A stretch of DNA of 64,000 bases from contig JAMXBD010001215.1 of the NCBI GenBank assembly GCA_024138025.1, positions 310,001 to 374,000 of the forward strand, given 5' to 3'. A model generated the notes under the pieces. It saw only the letters and a list, made by a program, of their open reading frames with translations, searched no databases and was not told the DNA's origin. Every line of letters begins with the position of its first letter. Within the stretch, counting starts at the first letter, position 1. Position numbers and translations under genes: made by a program. This stretch comes from Combretum micranthum. Lineage: Eukaryota; Streptophyta; Magnoliopsida; Myrtales; Combretaceae. Positions 49,406-59,929 of the stretch are shown here, piece after piece.

Positions 49406-51189
49406 GTCAGTATGAGCAGGTGAGTAATTCAGTCATATTGTATTGTTTGTGCTTATAAATAGCTGAACACATAATACAAAGATAATCAAATTAATGTTTG
49501 TTTGGAAGTGTATTGTGATCTGATTGAATGGTTGCTAAGTTATCATTTTAAAAGAGATAATACAATGATTGATGTTGTGAAGTAATAGAATGATGATTGT
49601 GTGTAATGTATGATCGCCATGAAATTGAATAAGAACTGTTGACTTAATAGAATAATCTGATCATGCATTGCACGTACTGCATTATTGCAAATAAAGATGG
49701 ATGACAGCCTGCTACGTATTAATATTTCGGTTCTCTATTAACGCTTGGTTGTTCTAATTGGTTAGTTCTTCCAAGGTTTTCTTTGTTCCGTTGGTTCTAC
49801 GGGAACTAAGTGGTAACGAAGAACGCCGCCCGTAGTATCACTTTGAAATGATTAATACTTAGAGAGTTTCTAAGGGGGATACAGGAAATGGTCTGTTAAA
49901 TTTACTATATTTAAAGTGATAACCCTAAAACGAGAAATCTTTGATTTTCCTGTAAACTTAGTCTCTCCTGGGCAGGTAGGTCATAGAGTAATGGTTCTTC
50001 AACCCTGAAAAAGAGCCTAAATCTTTTTCCTGTTTGGATTCTAGATCATCCAAGCTTGTATCTATGCATATGGTTAAGTGCTTGCATACATATGATTTGC
50101 TAATGACTTGTGTGATGTATAATATGTCTGGTTATTCACTAAGCTGTGGTTTCGCTCATACTCCAACAGTCTTTTTAGGTTTACTCTACGACCTTGGTTA
50201 GTCACTTCGAGGAATATGGCTCCGGTAAGGGCTTAGGAGCTGGAAGTTTATGGTTATACTTTGGATTTATGGTTATGTTTTCTTAGAATAGATTACTTAG
50301 TGCTAATGTATCAGTTTTGAACTTCAAAGAAGACTATTTGGTTTGTAATAGTTCTATAATGCTTATGATTAAGATAACAATTATTCACTAATTTATTTCT
50401 TATATGTATTCATCATTTCTTATCAAGCAACTAAAGGATCCTGTTGTTTTGAAAACCTGTCATTCTCTGAAGGTAATCTAGTAATAGTATTCAAGTGAGA
50501 CTTGTCTACTGCTATTAGGGTACCCTCGGAGCGTGACAGAGATACAAATAAAACTCATAAGTACATGTTAAAGAACTATGCACTGGACTGACCGCTTTGA
50601 GATCACTACATGGATTAGTGTCATAAGTGATTCTCAAAATAAAATGTCATCGTATCCTCAAATCTCAAATCACCATGGATTCCAACATGAAGAATATTAT
50701 GTTTCAACTCAATCAAACGTTGTCTTTAACTTGATAATTATAAAGGTTGAGATTGGGCATAATGTAAATCATGCAGAGGAAGTTGGGTGATTAAGATAGA
50801 ATTTGTCTCTCTAGTTGTGAGAGAGATATCTCTGAGCCCCTCGATAAGTGAGACTGAGAAATGCATGGCCGTGCTCAAATGAATTGATAGTGTGACCAAT
50901 TTTATTTGTTTTTATCAGTTCTCTTAGAAACCGAGAAATGATAAGATTGAACGATATAATGGTGACACTATCCATGCCTTATGTTCAATCTAGATATCAT
51001 GTGAGAAAAGGATAATGACATAAGTTATGGATTAGATCAAAATCGGATCACCAATCTTCACTTAATCTGGGTAAACATAATGTCTTGCTAGAGGCCGCTT
51101 ATGTTTTGTTGACTAAAATTATTTTAGGTCAACTGTCAACATTAAGTGAACCTATAGGGTTACACAAAAAAGAATGAGTCAAAAGGATC

Positions 51190-51303
51190 ATGCACTAAAT
51201 TTAATATCTTATGGGAATAATAATTTATTATTATTAAGAATAATAATAAATTAAAGGACCATGAACTAAATTTAATGTCTTATAGGAATAATAATAAATT
51301 ATT
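51190..51303 (+). repeat. AT-rich palindrome in the 3' copia LTR
   Basis: Counterpart of 28147-28262. The first unit is complete; the second has lost about 16 bases, one arm of its hairpin. Confidence 0.7.
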
Positions 51304-51803
51304 AGATTGTTACGTGCAAGAATTATATTTTAAGAAATATTATCCCTAATTAGCTTAAGGGGCACTAATGACATTACTCATGTGAGAATGACATTAGTAT
51401 AAAAGGCACATAAAGAGATCTCTTTAGGGTTAACGACTTGTCTATCGATATTAGACCGGCAGAGAAAATCTATAAACCTTAAAGAGTGAAGCACGAAGAG
51501 TTGTGTGTGAAAATCCTAATATCATCTAGAAATGTTCTAGATCACGCTAGCACATGAAGGATCCTTTTGAAGAGTGCTTGTTCTTGTGGATACCGTAGAG
51601 GGTATTGTGATTTCGCGATACCTACAAATCTGATCTGTAAATTGATTTCAAGTTTCAAGCTTTTAGAGGTACGAAATCAAATTATTTATTTTGTTTTAAT
51701 CTAATCAATACACATGGATACTGGGTTAAGTTTTCTTTTTGAATTCCGCTGCAAAAGATTTGATCTTTATAATTTTAAAACCCTATGGAAACCTAATAGT
51801 AGT

Positions 51804-52507
51804 GACTACGACAGCGTGTTCAGGTGAGTAGGGGCACATCCTCCATCATTAATCCAAGCCTTTGGGGTGCTGCTCAAGGTTGAGGTCATCATGGGGGGGC
51901 CATTCGACTCTTCCCCTATTTCCTAGCTCCTTTCTTTTAGCCATTTTCATGGCTAGTGGATGTCGGTGGGGACATAGGGGCATGTTTTCCCTTTTGATCC
52001 CGGTCTCTTAATGGCTTATTGGGTATTGGATAATTATGGGGGATCGATTTTGTCCTCCTTTTCCTAGTGTGCTAAGTTCTTGTTTGATTGAAATTCATTA
52101 TTTCCCTTGAAGGTTGATGGATTAGCTCAGACTTGTGTTTGTGAGGTCGAGGAGGTGAAGTTGTGTTCAACCCAAAACCACATTTTCGAGTTGTGGTTAG
52201 CTAGGTATGGGAGTACTCCTCTAATTTGAGGTTCCATTCTTTTCAGAGTTTTCTAGCTCAAAGTTGTGTTTAGCTTGAACAAGTTTGTACTTGCGAAATT
52301 TTCGCTTTGTATCCTATAGCTAGAATACCGGTCAAAACTAACCTAGTTGAGATGAGATGCTTGTCAAAACTACTGTAATGACCTTCTTAAATTAATGAAT
52401 TCTCTTACAACTCATTTGGGACTTTCTTTTATATAAATGGCATGGGCAATTATTGGTGAGCTCAACCTCATTTGTGTGTGTGTTTAAGTGATTTGAGCTC
52501 TTCCAGG
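51804..52507. other. Internal non-coding part of the Tat-like element
   Basis: DNA that was joined to 27277 before copia C1 inserted. No domain recognised on either strand. It lies between the antisense ORF and pol of the Tat-like element. Confidence 0.4.
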
Positions 52508-52845
52508 AGAGTTATCCTTATGAGGGAGTTACCTAGGCTCATAAGGAGTTTTCCTTGAGAGGTTATTACTTGAGCTTACGAGGGAAGTTACCCTTAAGAG
52601 GGAGTTACTTGATCTCATGTGGGGAGTTACCCTTAAGATGGAGTTACTTGAGCCCATAAGGGGAGTTAACCATGAGAGGGAACTACCTAAGCTTATGGGG
52701 GTTACTTGAGTTCACAAGGGGAGTTACCCTTAAGAGGGAGTTATCCAAACTCATGCAAGGAGTTACCCTTAAGGGGGAGTTACTCAGGCTCATGAAGGTA
52801 GTTACCTTTGAGAGGGAGTTTCCTGAGTTCACTCAGTACGAGAGG
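52508..52845. repeat. 39-bp minisatellite in the Tat-like element
   Basis: About eight imperfect units of 39 bp, each with GGGAGTTACCCTTAAGAG and GGAGTTACTTGAGCTCAT-like halves; one unit is shortened to about 22 bp. Tandem repeats between pol and the 3' LTR are a known trait of Tat-lineage elements. An open frame runs through part of it (52672-53004) but is explained by the repeat. Confidence 0.85.
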
Positions 52846-53039
52846 GTAGAGTTCTTTAAACTCCCAAGGCCCCTGTTAAATATTTTTTGTTTGTTCTTTT
52901 GCTATTACATGCATAAGGGAAAGATCTTAAGGTGCGTTTTTAACATGGTATCTTCATTTCATTTGCGATTTTTTTTCTCATATTCATGCTTTACACATAA
53001 GTAAGTTGTAGCTATTTAAAGAATTTTCTCAAGTTGTTT

Positions 53040-55541
53040 GCATTCCAAGTTATAGGAATGAGCTCGCCATCTAGCGTTTCAAGCTTATACCCTCCATTTC
53101 CCAGAACTTCCATTATACTAATGGGATCTTCCCAGTTTAGAAAGAGTTTTCCTCGAGCTTCTTCTAATCCTATTGCTTCTAACTTTTGCAAATGAGGTCC
53201 CCTGGGAGAAAGACCATATACTTGACTTTCTTATCGTAGTACTAGGTTGCCCTCTGTTGGTAGGCAATGACCCTGTTGCTCACTATGTCTTGAGTCTCTT
53301 CAATGGCATCGCGCCTTGCATGGAGTCTGACCTCGTTGATTAGTTCATCATAGGATTGGGTTCGGATGTTTGGTAGTTCGAGTTCTATAGGTAGGATGGT
53401 TTCCAATTCGATGGCTATACGAAAGGGGGTTTTATCAGTTGGGGTTCGTCGAGTGGTGTAGTATCTCCATAGGATGCTTAACAGTTCATCTACCCACCTG
53501 CTGTTCTAGCAATATACCCTAACCTTTATACTCTACATGATGGTTTTGTTGATTAATTCGACTTGACTATTTACTCGAAGGTGTGCGATCAAGGTGTATT
53601 GTGCGGTGATGTGGTATTCGTCATACAAGTCTTTGATTCTTTTGGTGCTGAATTGCATGCCATTGTTCATTACTATGGAGTATGGCATGTCGAACTTGAC
53701 TATGATGTTATGTAGATAAAGTGTTTGATGTTTTTTCCCATAATTTTGCTACTGCCTCAGCTTCTATCCATTTTGTGAAATAATGACACCTGACTATTAT
53801 AAACTATCTTTGTCTCGTCGAAGGAGGAAACGGGCCTAGTATATTTGATCCCCACATAGCTAATGGCCATAGGCTGGTGAGGCAGAGTGGATTTGTACTT
53901 GGGGTGTAGTCGATCAGGGTAATCTTTTGGCACTTTCACATTGTTGTACGATTCTTTTGCAGCAGCCTTCATTGTTAGCTAGAAGTAGCCAGCTTGCACG
54001 ACTTAAGTATGCAATGATTGGGCTTTGACATAGTTGTGCTGCACTCCCATCATGGAGGTCTTCTAGAACTCATTGTCTTTCCTTTGGGAGTAAAGAATGA
54101 AGGAAGGGGAAGCTAAAGCCCCTTTTGTATAGAAATTCGTGGATCATGATGTAGTTAGCTGCTTTGTACATCAACTTTTTTTCTTCCATTTTGTTTGAGG
54201 GTAAGTTAGGGTGTCTTATCTAAGGTACTTCTCTATAAGTGTTGTTTAGCTTGGTGGTGGAGTTATCTATTCTAGGTTTAACACCTCATGAAGCATTGTA
54301 ATGGCAAGTTTTTTAGGGAGGAACTCAAGGAAGATTTTATCCTCAGCCTTTCCTAGGTTGAGAACTATCATGAGGCAAGTTTAGAGAGCCCAACGCCTTA
54401 TGAATTATCGGCTCTGGATATCTTACTGATATCCTAAGAGGGTAATTCATTTGGTGAAAGATTGAACTGCTTTTAAGTATGTGGTATTTCTTGCCTCGTA
54501 CATACCTTTGACATGTTGCACCATAAGCTGGGAGTCGGAAAAGATTTTGAGGTCCCTTATTTTTGCTCCAATAGATATAGTAAGCTTATACCTAGCTAAT
54601 AGGGTCTCGTATTCTGCTTCGTTGTTGCTTACAGGGGAACCAAATTTCAAAAGTGTAGCTGATTTTGACTCCATGGGTTCCTTTTAATACTAAGATAGTT
54701 CACTCCCCTTCATGTGGAGGGTCCACACAAGCTTTTGTTTGTTGTTAAGCTCGGGTGTCCCAGTATATTCAACCATGAATTCTTCTTGAACTTGTGCTTT
54801 TATAGCATCACACGGTTAGTGTTGCACCCTATAAGCATTGAGCTCTATCACATATTTCATCATTCTTCCTTAAACATCCAACTTTTGGAGAATTGCCTTA
54901 TCGTATTTCGATGAGGACAACAATCAGGTGCACCTAAAAATACGGATGCAGGCGACGTGCTGATATTACACCTACTGGGGAAAAATTTTCTAGTTTTGTA
55001 TATCTTTACTCCGATCCTTGGAGGATATGGATGATGTAATATATTGGTCGGTGTTGTTTCCCTCTAGCTTATATTAACACAAATGAGAAAGCTTGATCGC
55101 TCACTGCGTGGTAATGGTATAATACCTTGCCTTGGAGTGGGGTCATTAACAATCATGGTTTTGTTAAGAATTTTTGAGCTCGTCAAAGGCTTATTGCGAT
55201 TTTTTCGTCTACTCAAATTGATTGGTTTTTTTTTTTTAGGATTTTGAAGAATTCCGAGCACCTATCTTGCTTTTAAGGAGGAATCTGCTCAACGTAGTTA
55301 TTCTACCAACAAGATATTGCAATTCTTTTATCGATGTAGGTAGCGTCATTGTCAAGATTGCTTTGATTTTGTTAGGGTTCGCTTTGATCCCTCTTCAAGA
55401 CACTAAATAACCTAAGGGTTTTCCTAACAAGGTACTAAATGTGCTATTCCATGGATTAAGCTTTAAATTATTGAAGCGGAGCTGATCAAAGGTCTCTTGG
55501 AGGTCATGTAAGTGTGTCTCTATGTAAGCTTCGACTTTCTT
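53040..55541 (-). pseudogene. pol: Tat-like pol: end of RT, RNase H, integrase, decayed
   Basis: Minus strand, from 55541 downwards: RT thumb region (EAYIETHLHDLQETF, LKLNPW, GKPLGYLVS, IKANPNKIKAI) at 55540-55250; RNase H with NNEAEYETLLA and FSDSQLMVQHV at 54635-54510; integrase core and C-terminal part at about 53970-53050 (MAISYVGIKYTRPVSS segment, RRTPTDKTPFRI, AYQQRATQYYDKKVKY). The RT active-site half is cut off by LTR L7 at 55542. RNase H of this type and the antisense ORF place it in the Tat/Ogre lineage. Many frameshifts and stops. Confidence 0.75.
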
Positions 55542-57904
55542 TGTAAACCAAGCTTGACTTCATGAACCGAATCGGAAATCGAAACCCTAAATCGGAATAG
55601 CTAGGGTTAGAAAAAACCTAGAAACCCTAAGTCCGGCTTCACCGAGAATAAAACCATAGAACTTTTGAGAGCAAGTTGATCTAGATTATAGTTCTAAAGA
55701 ATATATCGAAACATAAAAGATCAGTTTTTGGGAAATTATTCGTTTCAAACCCGATCGGAATCTATTCTCGAAATTCGATCCTGGAACTCGGAAATAAAAA
55801 AATATTATATAAGATTCTTTAGAATCGAAATTTAATAAGAAATTCAAAAATATATTTAATATAATTATTTGGTTTATAAAAATTACAGTTTTAGCCTTTT
55901 ATCGTATTTTTTTTACTAACTGGTAATTTAATTGTCTAATCAACTTTTTGAATTCTATTCATTACTATTCACAAGTACAAGCTCATACCCTACTCACACT
56001 CACAAGCCATGCCCCTACTCTTATATCCTTACAATCTAACCTTACCTCATTACATCATATTCCTTACGTTTACTTTTCCAATACATTTTATTACTTAAAT
56101 TACTTTATTAAATTTGAATTTTTCTACACAAAACAACACTCTTTCTCTCACTCTCCTCTCTTGGCCGATGTAACCCCCTCCTATTTCCCTGTCATTTGTT
56201 TTATTTTTTCTCCCTTTATTAATTCGCACAAACCCTAATACCTCTCTCTATACATATCCTTTTATGCCTTCTCATTTACACTTTTATTCTCTTTCTTCAT
56301 TTTCACTTTTGGAAATTTACAAACCCTCTCTCTTTCTTTGTCCTTGCCTGAGCTTCTCCACACACACACTCATACACAATTTGTTTTCCTTCAAGTCCTC
56401 TTGTCTTACAAGCTCAATAGGTATAGATCTATACACTATCACCACAAAAACATGTAATGGCAAGATCATTCATGCATAGATACACACAAAATCCCCATGA
56501 GCTTTCATGCTGGGGATGTGAAATCACTAAAATATGATGATCAAGCCATCACAAGTTGTGGATCTTATGTTTTGAGCACATATTTTTGTCATGATCATAA
56601 TATATGTTCATATAGTGATGATCTTATGTAGGAATCTTGCTACTAAATTATTATCATAATAGTATACTTTCATTTCATACATCTAACATGATCATCACAC
56701 TAAGATCTAGCTTCTAAACATTCATCATTTACATGTCATTTGAGATCTCATGCATTTATTTTGTTTAGAATGAATAAATGACCATAAAGGTTTTGTCTTA
56801 TGTAAATAAATGTTTTCTTTATTTAGGATATTTATGAAGATGCGCCAAAAAGCTCAAGAACAAATTTGGTTTCATCAAAATCAACTTTTGTGAATTCGGA
56901 TGAAAAAAGAGCTATATTTTGAAAACCTATTTTTCAACTCCAAAACATGAGTTTTATGTGAAAAATGAAGGGCTTATGGAATAGATATCAATAGCAGATG
57001 ATTTTGATAAGTTAATGGTAGATTTACTAAGAGAAATTTTTCAAACAAAAAATATTTACAAGATAAAAAATTTAGGTCTTATGTTAGTTACATGAAATTC
57101 GTAACTAAGAAAAGATGGTGTGTAAACTCCTATTTTTCAAACTCAAAATGAATTTTTTATTAAGGAAATAAAGTCCTTAAGGGATAGGGTTAGTGGAGCC
57201 TTAATTTTCAAAGTATCAAATGAGTTTTTCTTAAAGAAATCACCCCAAAATCATTTTTACAAAATTCGGATCTAGTAATAGCCCATATTTAAACATTTGT
57301 TTACAAAGTGTAAAATGAGGATTTTTGTTGAAAAATGAAGACCTGAATGAATATATATAGTAAAGACTTGATTTTAGCAAGAATAAATCAATTTTATTAA
57401 GGAAAATTTCTAAAACAAGTGTGACTTGTCAAGAATACAAATCTAGTCTTGCTAATTTAGGTATTCATGACATCTTGTAAAGTAGAAGCTTTCTAAAAAT
57501 ATTCTTCTAATAGAATATCATCAAGAACATACATATAATAAGCTCATAACATACCATTCATGATAGTAACTTGTTAATATTGCATGCATATTTGGCATGG
57601 ATAGTAGAAACATCATAACTCTTCACGAAAGCAATTTCAAAAATGGATGTTTGGCTATTGATCAGAACTTTTTGAGACATAATAGCTTTCAAAACTAAGG
57701 TATTATATTATAATTAGATAGATCTTTCGAAGTAGATAGGAATTGGTATATAATTTGCGAAATCCCGAGTTAAAATGATCAAGTTATGGTCGTTTTAAGT
57801 TGGAAATTCTATTAATGACGAGAATTACGAAGTTAATAGTTTTTATAAAATAAAAAGGATTAGATATGATTTGAAATACTCATTTGGGTATTCCTTTCAT
57901 TTAG

Positions 57905-57951
57905 GTGACTCGGATCTTAAGGATTCATTACTACCGGACTATTATTACTAA
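57905..57951 (+). other. Candidate LTR exon with conserved 14-codon tail (L7)
   Basis: Acceptor-like TTCCTTTCATTTAG ends at 57904. GT and 14 codons, DSDLKDSLLPDYYY, then TAA. GTGAGT at 57974 gives a 69-nt exon. Confidence 0.5.
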
Positions 57952-58282
57952 GAGATCGGCGACCTATGGCTGAGTGAGTATTACTTTCTAATTTTATTCT
58001 TGATTGTGTTTGTAGTGATTAATTGTACTAGAATATGAGGCAAAAGATAAAAATAGATTTGCATGATGGGAATTATAGGGGATTATGTATGCTTGTTGAT
58101 GAGTTGAGAAATTGTATTAAGCATATCGGAACCGGGTGATTAACTTACGTTTGTTTAAGATATTATAGGATTGATTGCCTGCGAGATTGGTTGATTACCT
58201 AAAAATTGGTATTAATAATTATTTGGATTGCTAATTAACGTGGACATAATCACTTCACGATGGGGATGGAGCATTAGCATAT

Positions 58283-58415
58283 GTTGGTTACCCGTGATCC
58301 ATAAACAGCTAAAAGTTGGTTGATCATGATCCATAAACGACATAAATGAGTTGGTTGATCGTGATCCATAAACGACATAAGTTGATTACTCGTGATCCAT
58401 AAACGACACATTAAT
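58283..58415 (+). repeat. 34-bp tandem repeat in L7
   Basis: Four units resembling GTTGATCGTGATCCATAAAC plus GACATAAATGA; one holds the palindrome GATCATGATC. The sister LTR L2 has about three units at 9860-9955. Confidence 0.75.
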
Positions 58416-58454
58416 TCAACAGTAGTACCACTGTATTTGTTAATTGCTAACCCC

Positions 58455-58504
58455 GAATGAAGGGTGTAAATCCATTCACATATGATTTCTGGATGATCAT
58501 ATGT
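58455..58504 (+). other. Conserved double hairpin (L7)
   Basis: GAATGAA (58455-58461) pairs with TCCATTC (58471-58477), one mismatch, around GGGTGTAAA. ACATATGAT (58478-58486) pairs with ATCATATGT (58496-58504), nine perfect pairs. Confidence 0.6.
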
Positions 58505-59035
58505 CTAGTTTTTCATGTTGTTGATGCATTTCATATGGTTGAATAAATAACTTGATTGAATGATATGTTATAAATATCTTTATGAAAGTATTCATTTACT
58601 AAGCTAGTGCAGCTTATGCCCCCACAACTTTTTCTTATTGCAGTTTTCATATATTTGGCTAAGGCCGAGGCATCTACCGAGCAGGTATAGGAAATAGGAG
58701 TTTCCTTACAAGTTTGTGTTCAACTTTGTATAGACTTCCATAGGAAACCCTAATACTTACTGGATGACTGTAAAACACTACTTTTAAACTTAATATTCTT
58801 TTGCGAGGGAATGCCCCTAGATTTTTGTAATTGATTATGTGGACTCATGGTCTATATTCTGATGCTTATAATATGTCAAATTAAACTATTTATCTTCATT
58901 GGTTCATATATTCTATTGTCGTAAAGATATGCTTTGCATCTGTACAAGACTTTGGAATGATTATTGTAGTAATTCCTAAGTCTTATATAGCATGTGGCAG
59001 ACTGTTACGTTTAGAGTACCCTATGGGGCGTGACA

Positions 59036-59604
59036 CATCATCTTAGGGACATTCCCCTAATAAATCTCCAAAGAAAAAAATGTTAACTTAGTCTTACACC
59101 AAGAAGAAACAATACTAGAACTAAAAGATTTTAAAAGAAATCTATTCTAAGATCTTCAAAAGGATTTCTCCTAAAAGCTTCCCAAAACATAAATCCACTC
59201 AGTATATACGGATAGAATTAAGGTTTAAGTAGAATCGACAATGATATTGAACTAATAATTGGAATCCCGTGGCTAGGAATGACTCAACAACTAATGAAAT
59301 TGTAGTACATGTTAACTAATTGGTGAAGCAAGTCTGAATTGTTAATTGTTAAGTTAAACTTCTTTGATAATTCATGTTATAATATAGCTTTAGTTGAGAA
59401 TTATTTAGTTATTAGTTTAATTCCTGATTTAATTCAATTTGCTAGATAATAATTAAGAGGTGAGTAATAGTATTTGTTGACGACCCTGATAAATACAAAC
59501 CTATAATCCAGTTCTATACTACAATTGATAGGTGCACTTGCCTAGCATTGACTAGACTATAGGAAAACGATTATAGGTTGTTATTTTATTAAAATCGGTC
59601 AAGA
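59036..59604. other. Unclassified AT-rich insert between Tat protease and RT
   Basis: The first half of the RT should lie here, but no RT motif is visible. Instead there is AT-rich sequence ending in a phrase with CGACCCTGATAAATAC and GGTGCACTTGCCTAGC (59479-59550), of a type seen in plant repeats. It is possibly an old insertion that replaced the RT palm. Ends not determined. Confidence 0.35.
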
Positions 59605-59925
59605 AATAATCGCACACGAGTGCTCGGAGTTATCGTCTAAGGCAACCACATCGGTGAGCTAGGCTGGTTTACCTTGTTGCTCGGATTTATCTTTTAGTTC
59701 GATGTCTATAACACATACACATTCTCCTTTTAAGGCCCTAATGTATAGTTTTTGGGATTGTTCCTAGTCTCTTTGACATGCTTTTACCCCAATTGAGGTG
59801 GGGAACTTTGCATTGAGGTAGGACTGGGAAACAATCTTGTCAAATATCAATTGTGTGGCCCTTCCTAATATGGCATTATAAGGAGACCAATAGTCAAACA
59901 CAAAGAAATCTATCTAGTGCACGGC
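59605..59925 (-). pseudogene. Tat-like protease region
   Basis: Minus strand from about 59925: FFVFDYWSPYNAILGRATQL, then KIVSQSYLNAKFPTSIGVKACQRD, a stop, ALKGECVCVIDIEL and a linker ending LDDNSEHSC. The Y-N-A-I-[IL]-G-R and K-F-P-T motifs are characteristic of the end of the protease and the linker to RT in Tat-lineage gypsy elements. The N-terminal half with the active-site Asp is missing because the sequence breaks off at about 59930. Two in-frame stops. It confirms minus orientation of the host element. Confidence 0.65.
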
Positions 59926-59929
59926 ATTA

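Larger units (their letters stand above)
46912..50538 (+). mobile_element. Long gypsy solo LTR L8, divergent subfamily
   Basis: Starts TGTTAACCCCGGAAATTTT, ends GGGTACCCTCGGAGCGTGACA, perfect target duplication GAGAT (46907-46911 and 50539-50543). It lacks the 90-bp box and hairpin 1 but keeps the leader donor TAAAG|GTAAGTT (48216), the tail exon (49359-49405), the strong donor GCAG|GTGAGT (49420) and a third exon (50179-50224) ending CCG|GTAAGG. A GC-rich hairpin cluster (48540-48830) lies in the presumed first intron. Two (TA)n tracts are at 47343-47367 and 48914-48936. Confidence 0.9.
27278..51798 (+). mobile_element. Ty1/copia retrotransposon C1 with three nested insertions
   Basis: The 5' LTR starts TGTTAGTGATTGTG at 27278 and the 3' LTR ends ACCTAATA at 51798. 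GTGGT (27273-27277) and GTAGT (51799-51803) are the target duplication with one change. Once the Tekay element (28631-37139) and the solo LTRs L6 (40970-44760) and L8 (46912-50538) and their duplications are set aside, about 8.6 kb remains: LTR of about 1.48 kb, PBS, gag, pol, polypurine tract, LTR. Both LTRs differ by many substitutions and gag-pol has many stops, so it is old. All three inserts are themselves later events. Confidence 0.9.
46692..51798 (+). repeat. 3' LTR of copia C1, split by LTR L8
   Basis: 46692-46911 and 50544-51798 together give about 1475 bp, the same length as the 5' LTR (about 1478). The 5' copy reads straight through GTATGGAGATATAAATC where L8 sits here, which fixes the insertion point. 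Ends ACCTAATA before GTAGT. Confidence 0.9.
55542..59035 (+). repeat. Long gypsy LTR L7
   Basis: Starts TGTAAACCAAGCTTGAC, ends CCTATGGGGCGTGACA, and is a close relative of L2. It sits within the RT of the Tat-like element on the opposite strand. No matching target duplication is evident (TTCTT on the left, CATCA on the right), so one flank may be deleted. Landmarks: leader donor CAATAG|GTATAG (56421), 90-bp box (57714-57803), tail exon (57905-57951), GTGAGT (57974), four 34-bp repeats (58283-58415), double hairpin (58455-58504), third exon (58644-58684) with TTATTGCAG acceptor. Confidence 0.8.

Noticed and set aside
50061..50094. Counterpart of the double hairpin in L8
   Set aside because: Only CATATG on both sides, a self-complementary word, and no GGGCGTAAA loop. 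Too weak to count as an eighth copy.
52672..53004. 110-codon plus-strand ORF
   Set aside because: Explained by the 39-bp minisatellite, whose period is a multiple of three and keeps frames open.
58283..58415. CRISPR-like array of repeats
   Set aside because: The units are contiguous tandem copies without unique spacers, in a plant LTR.
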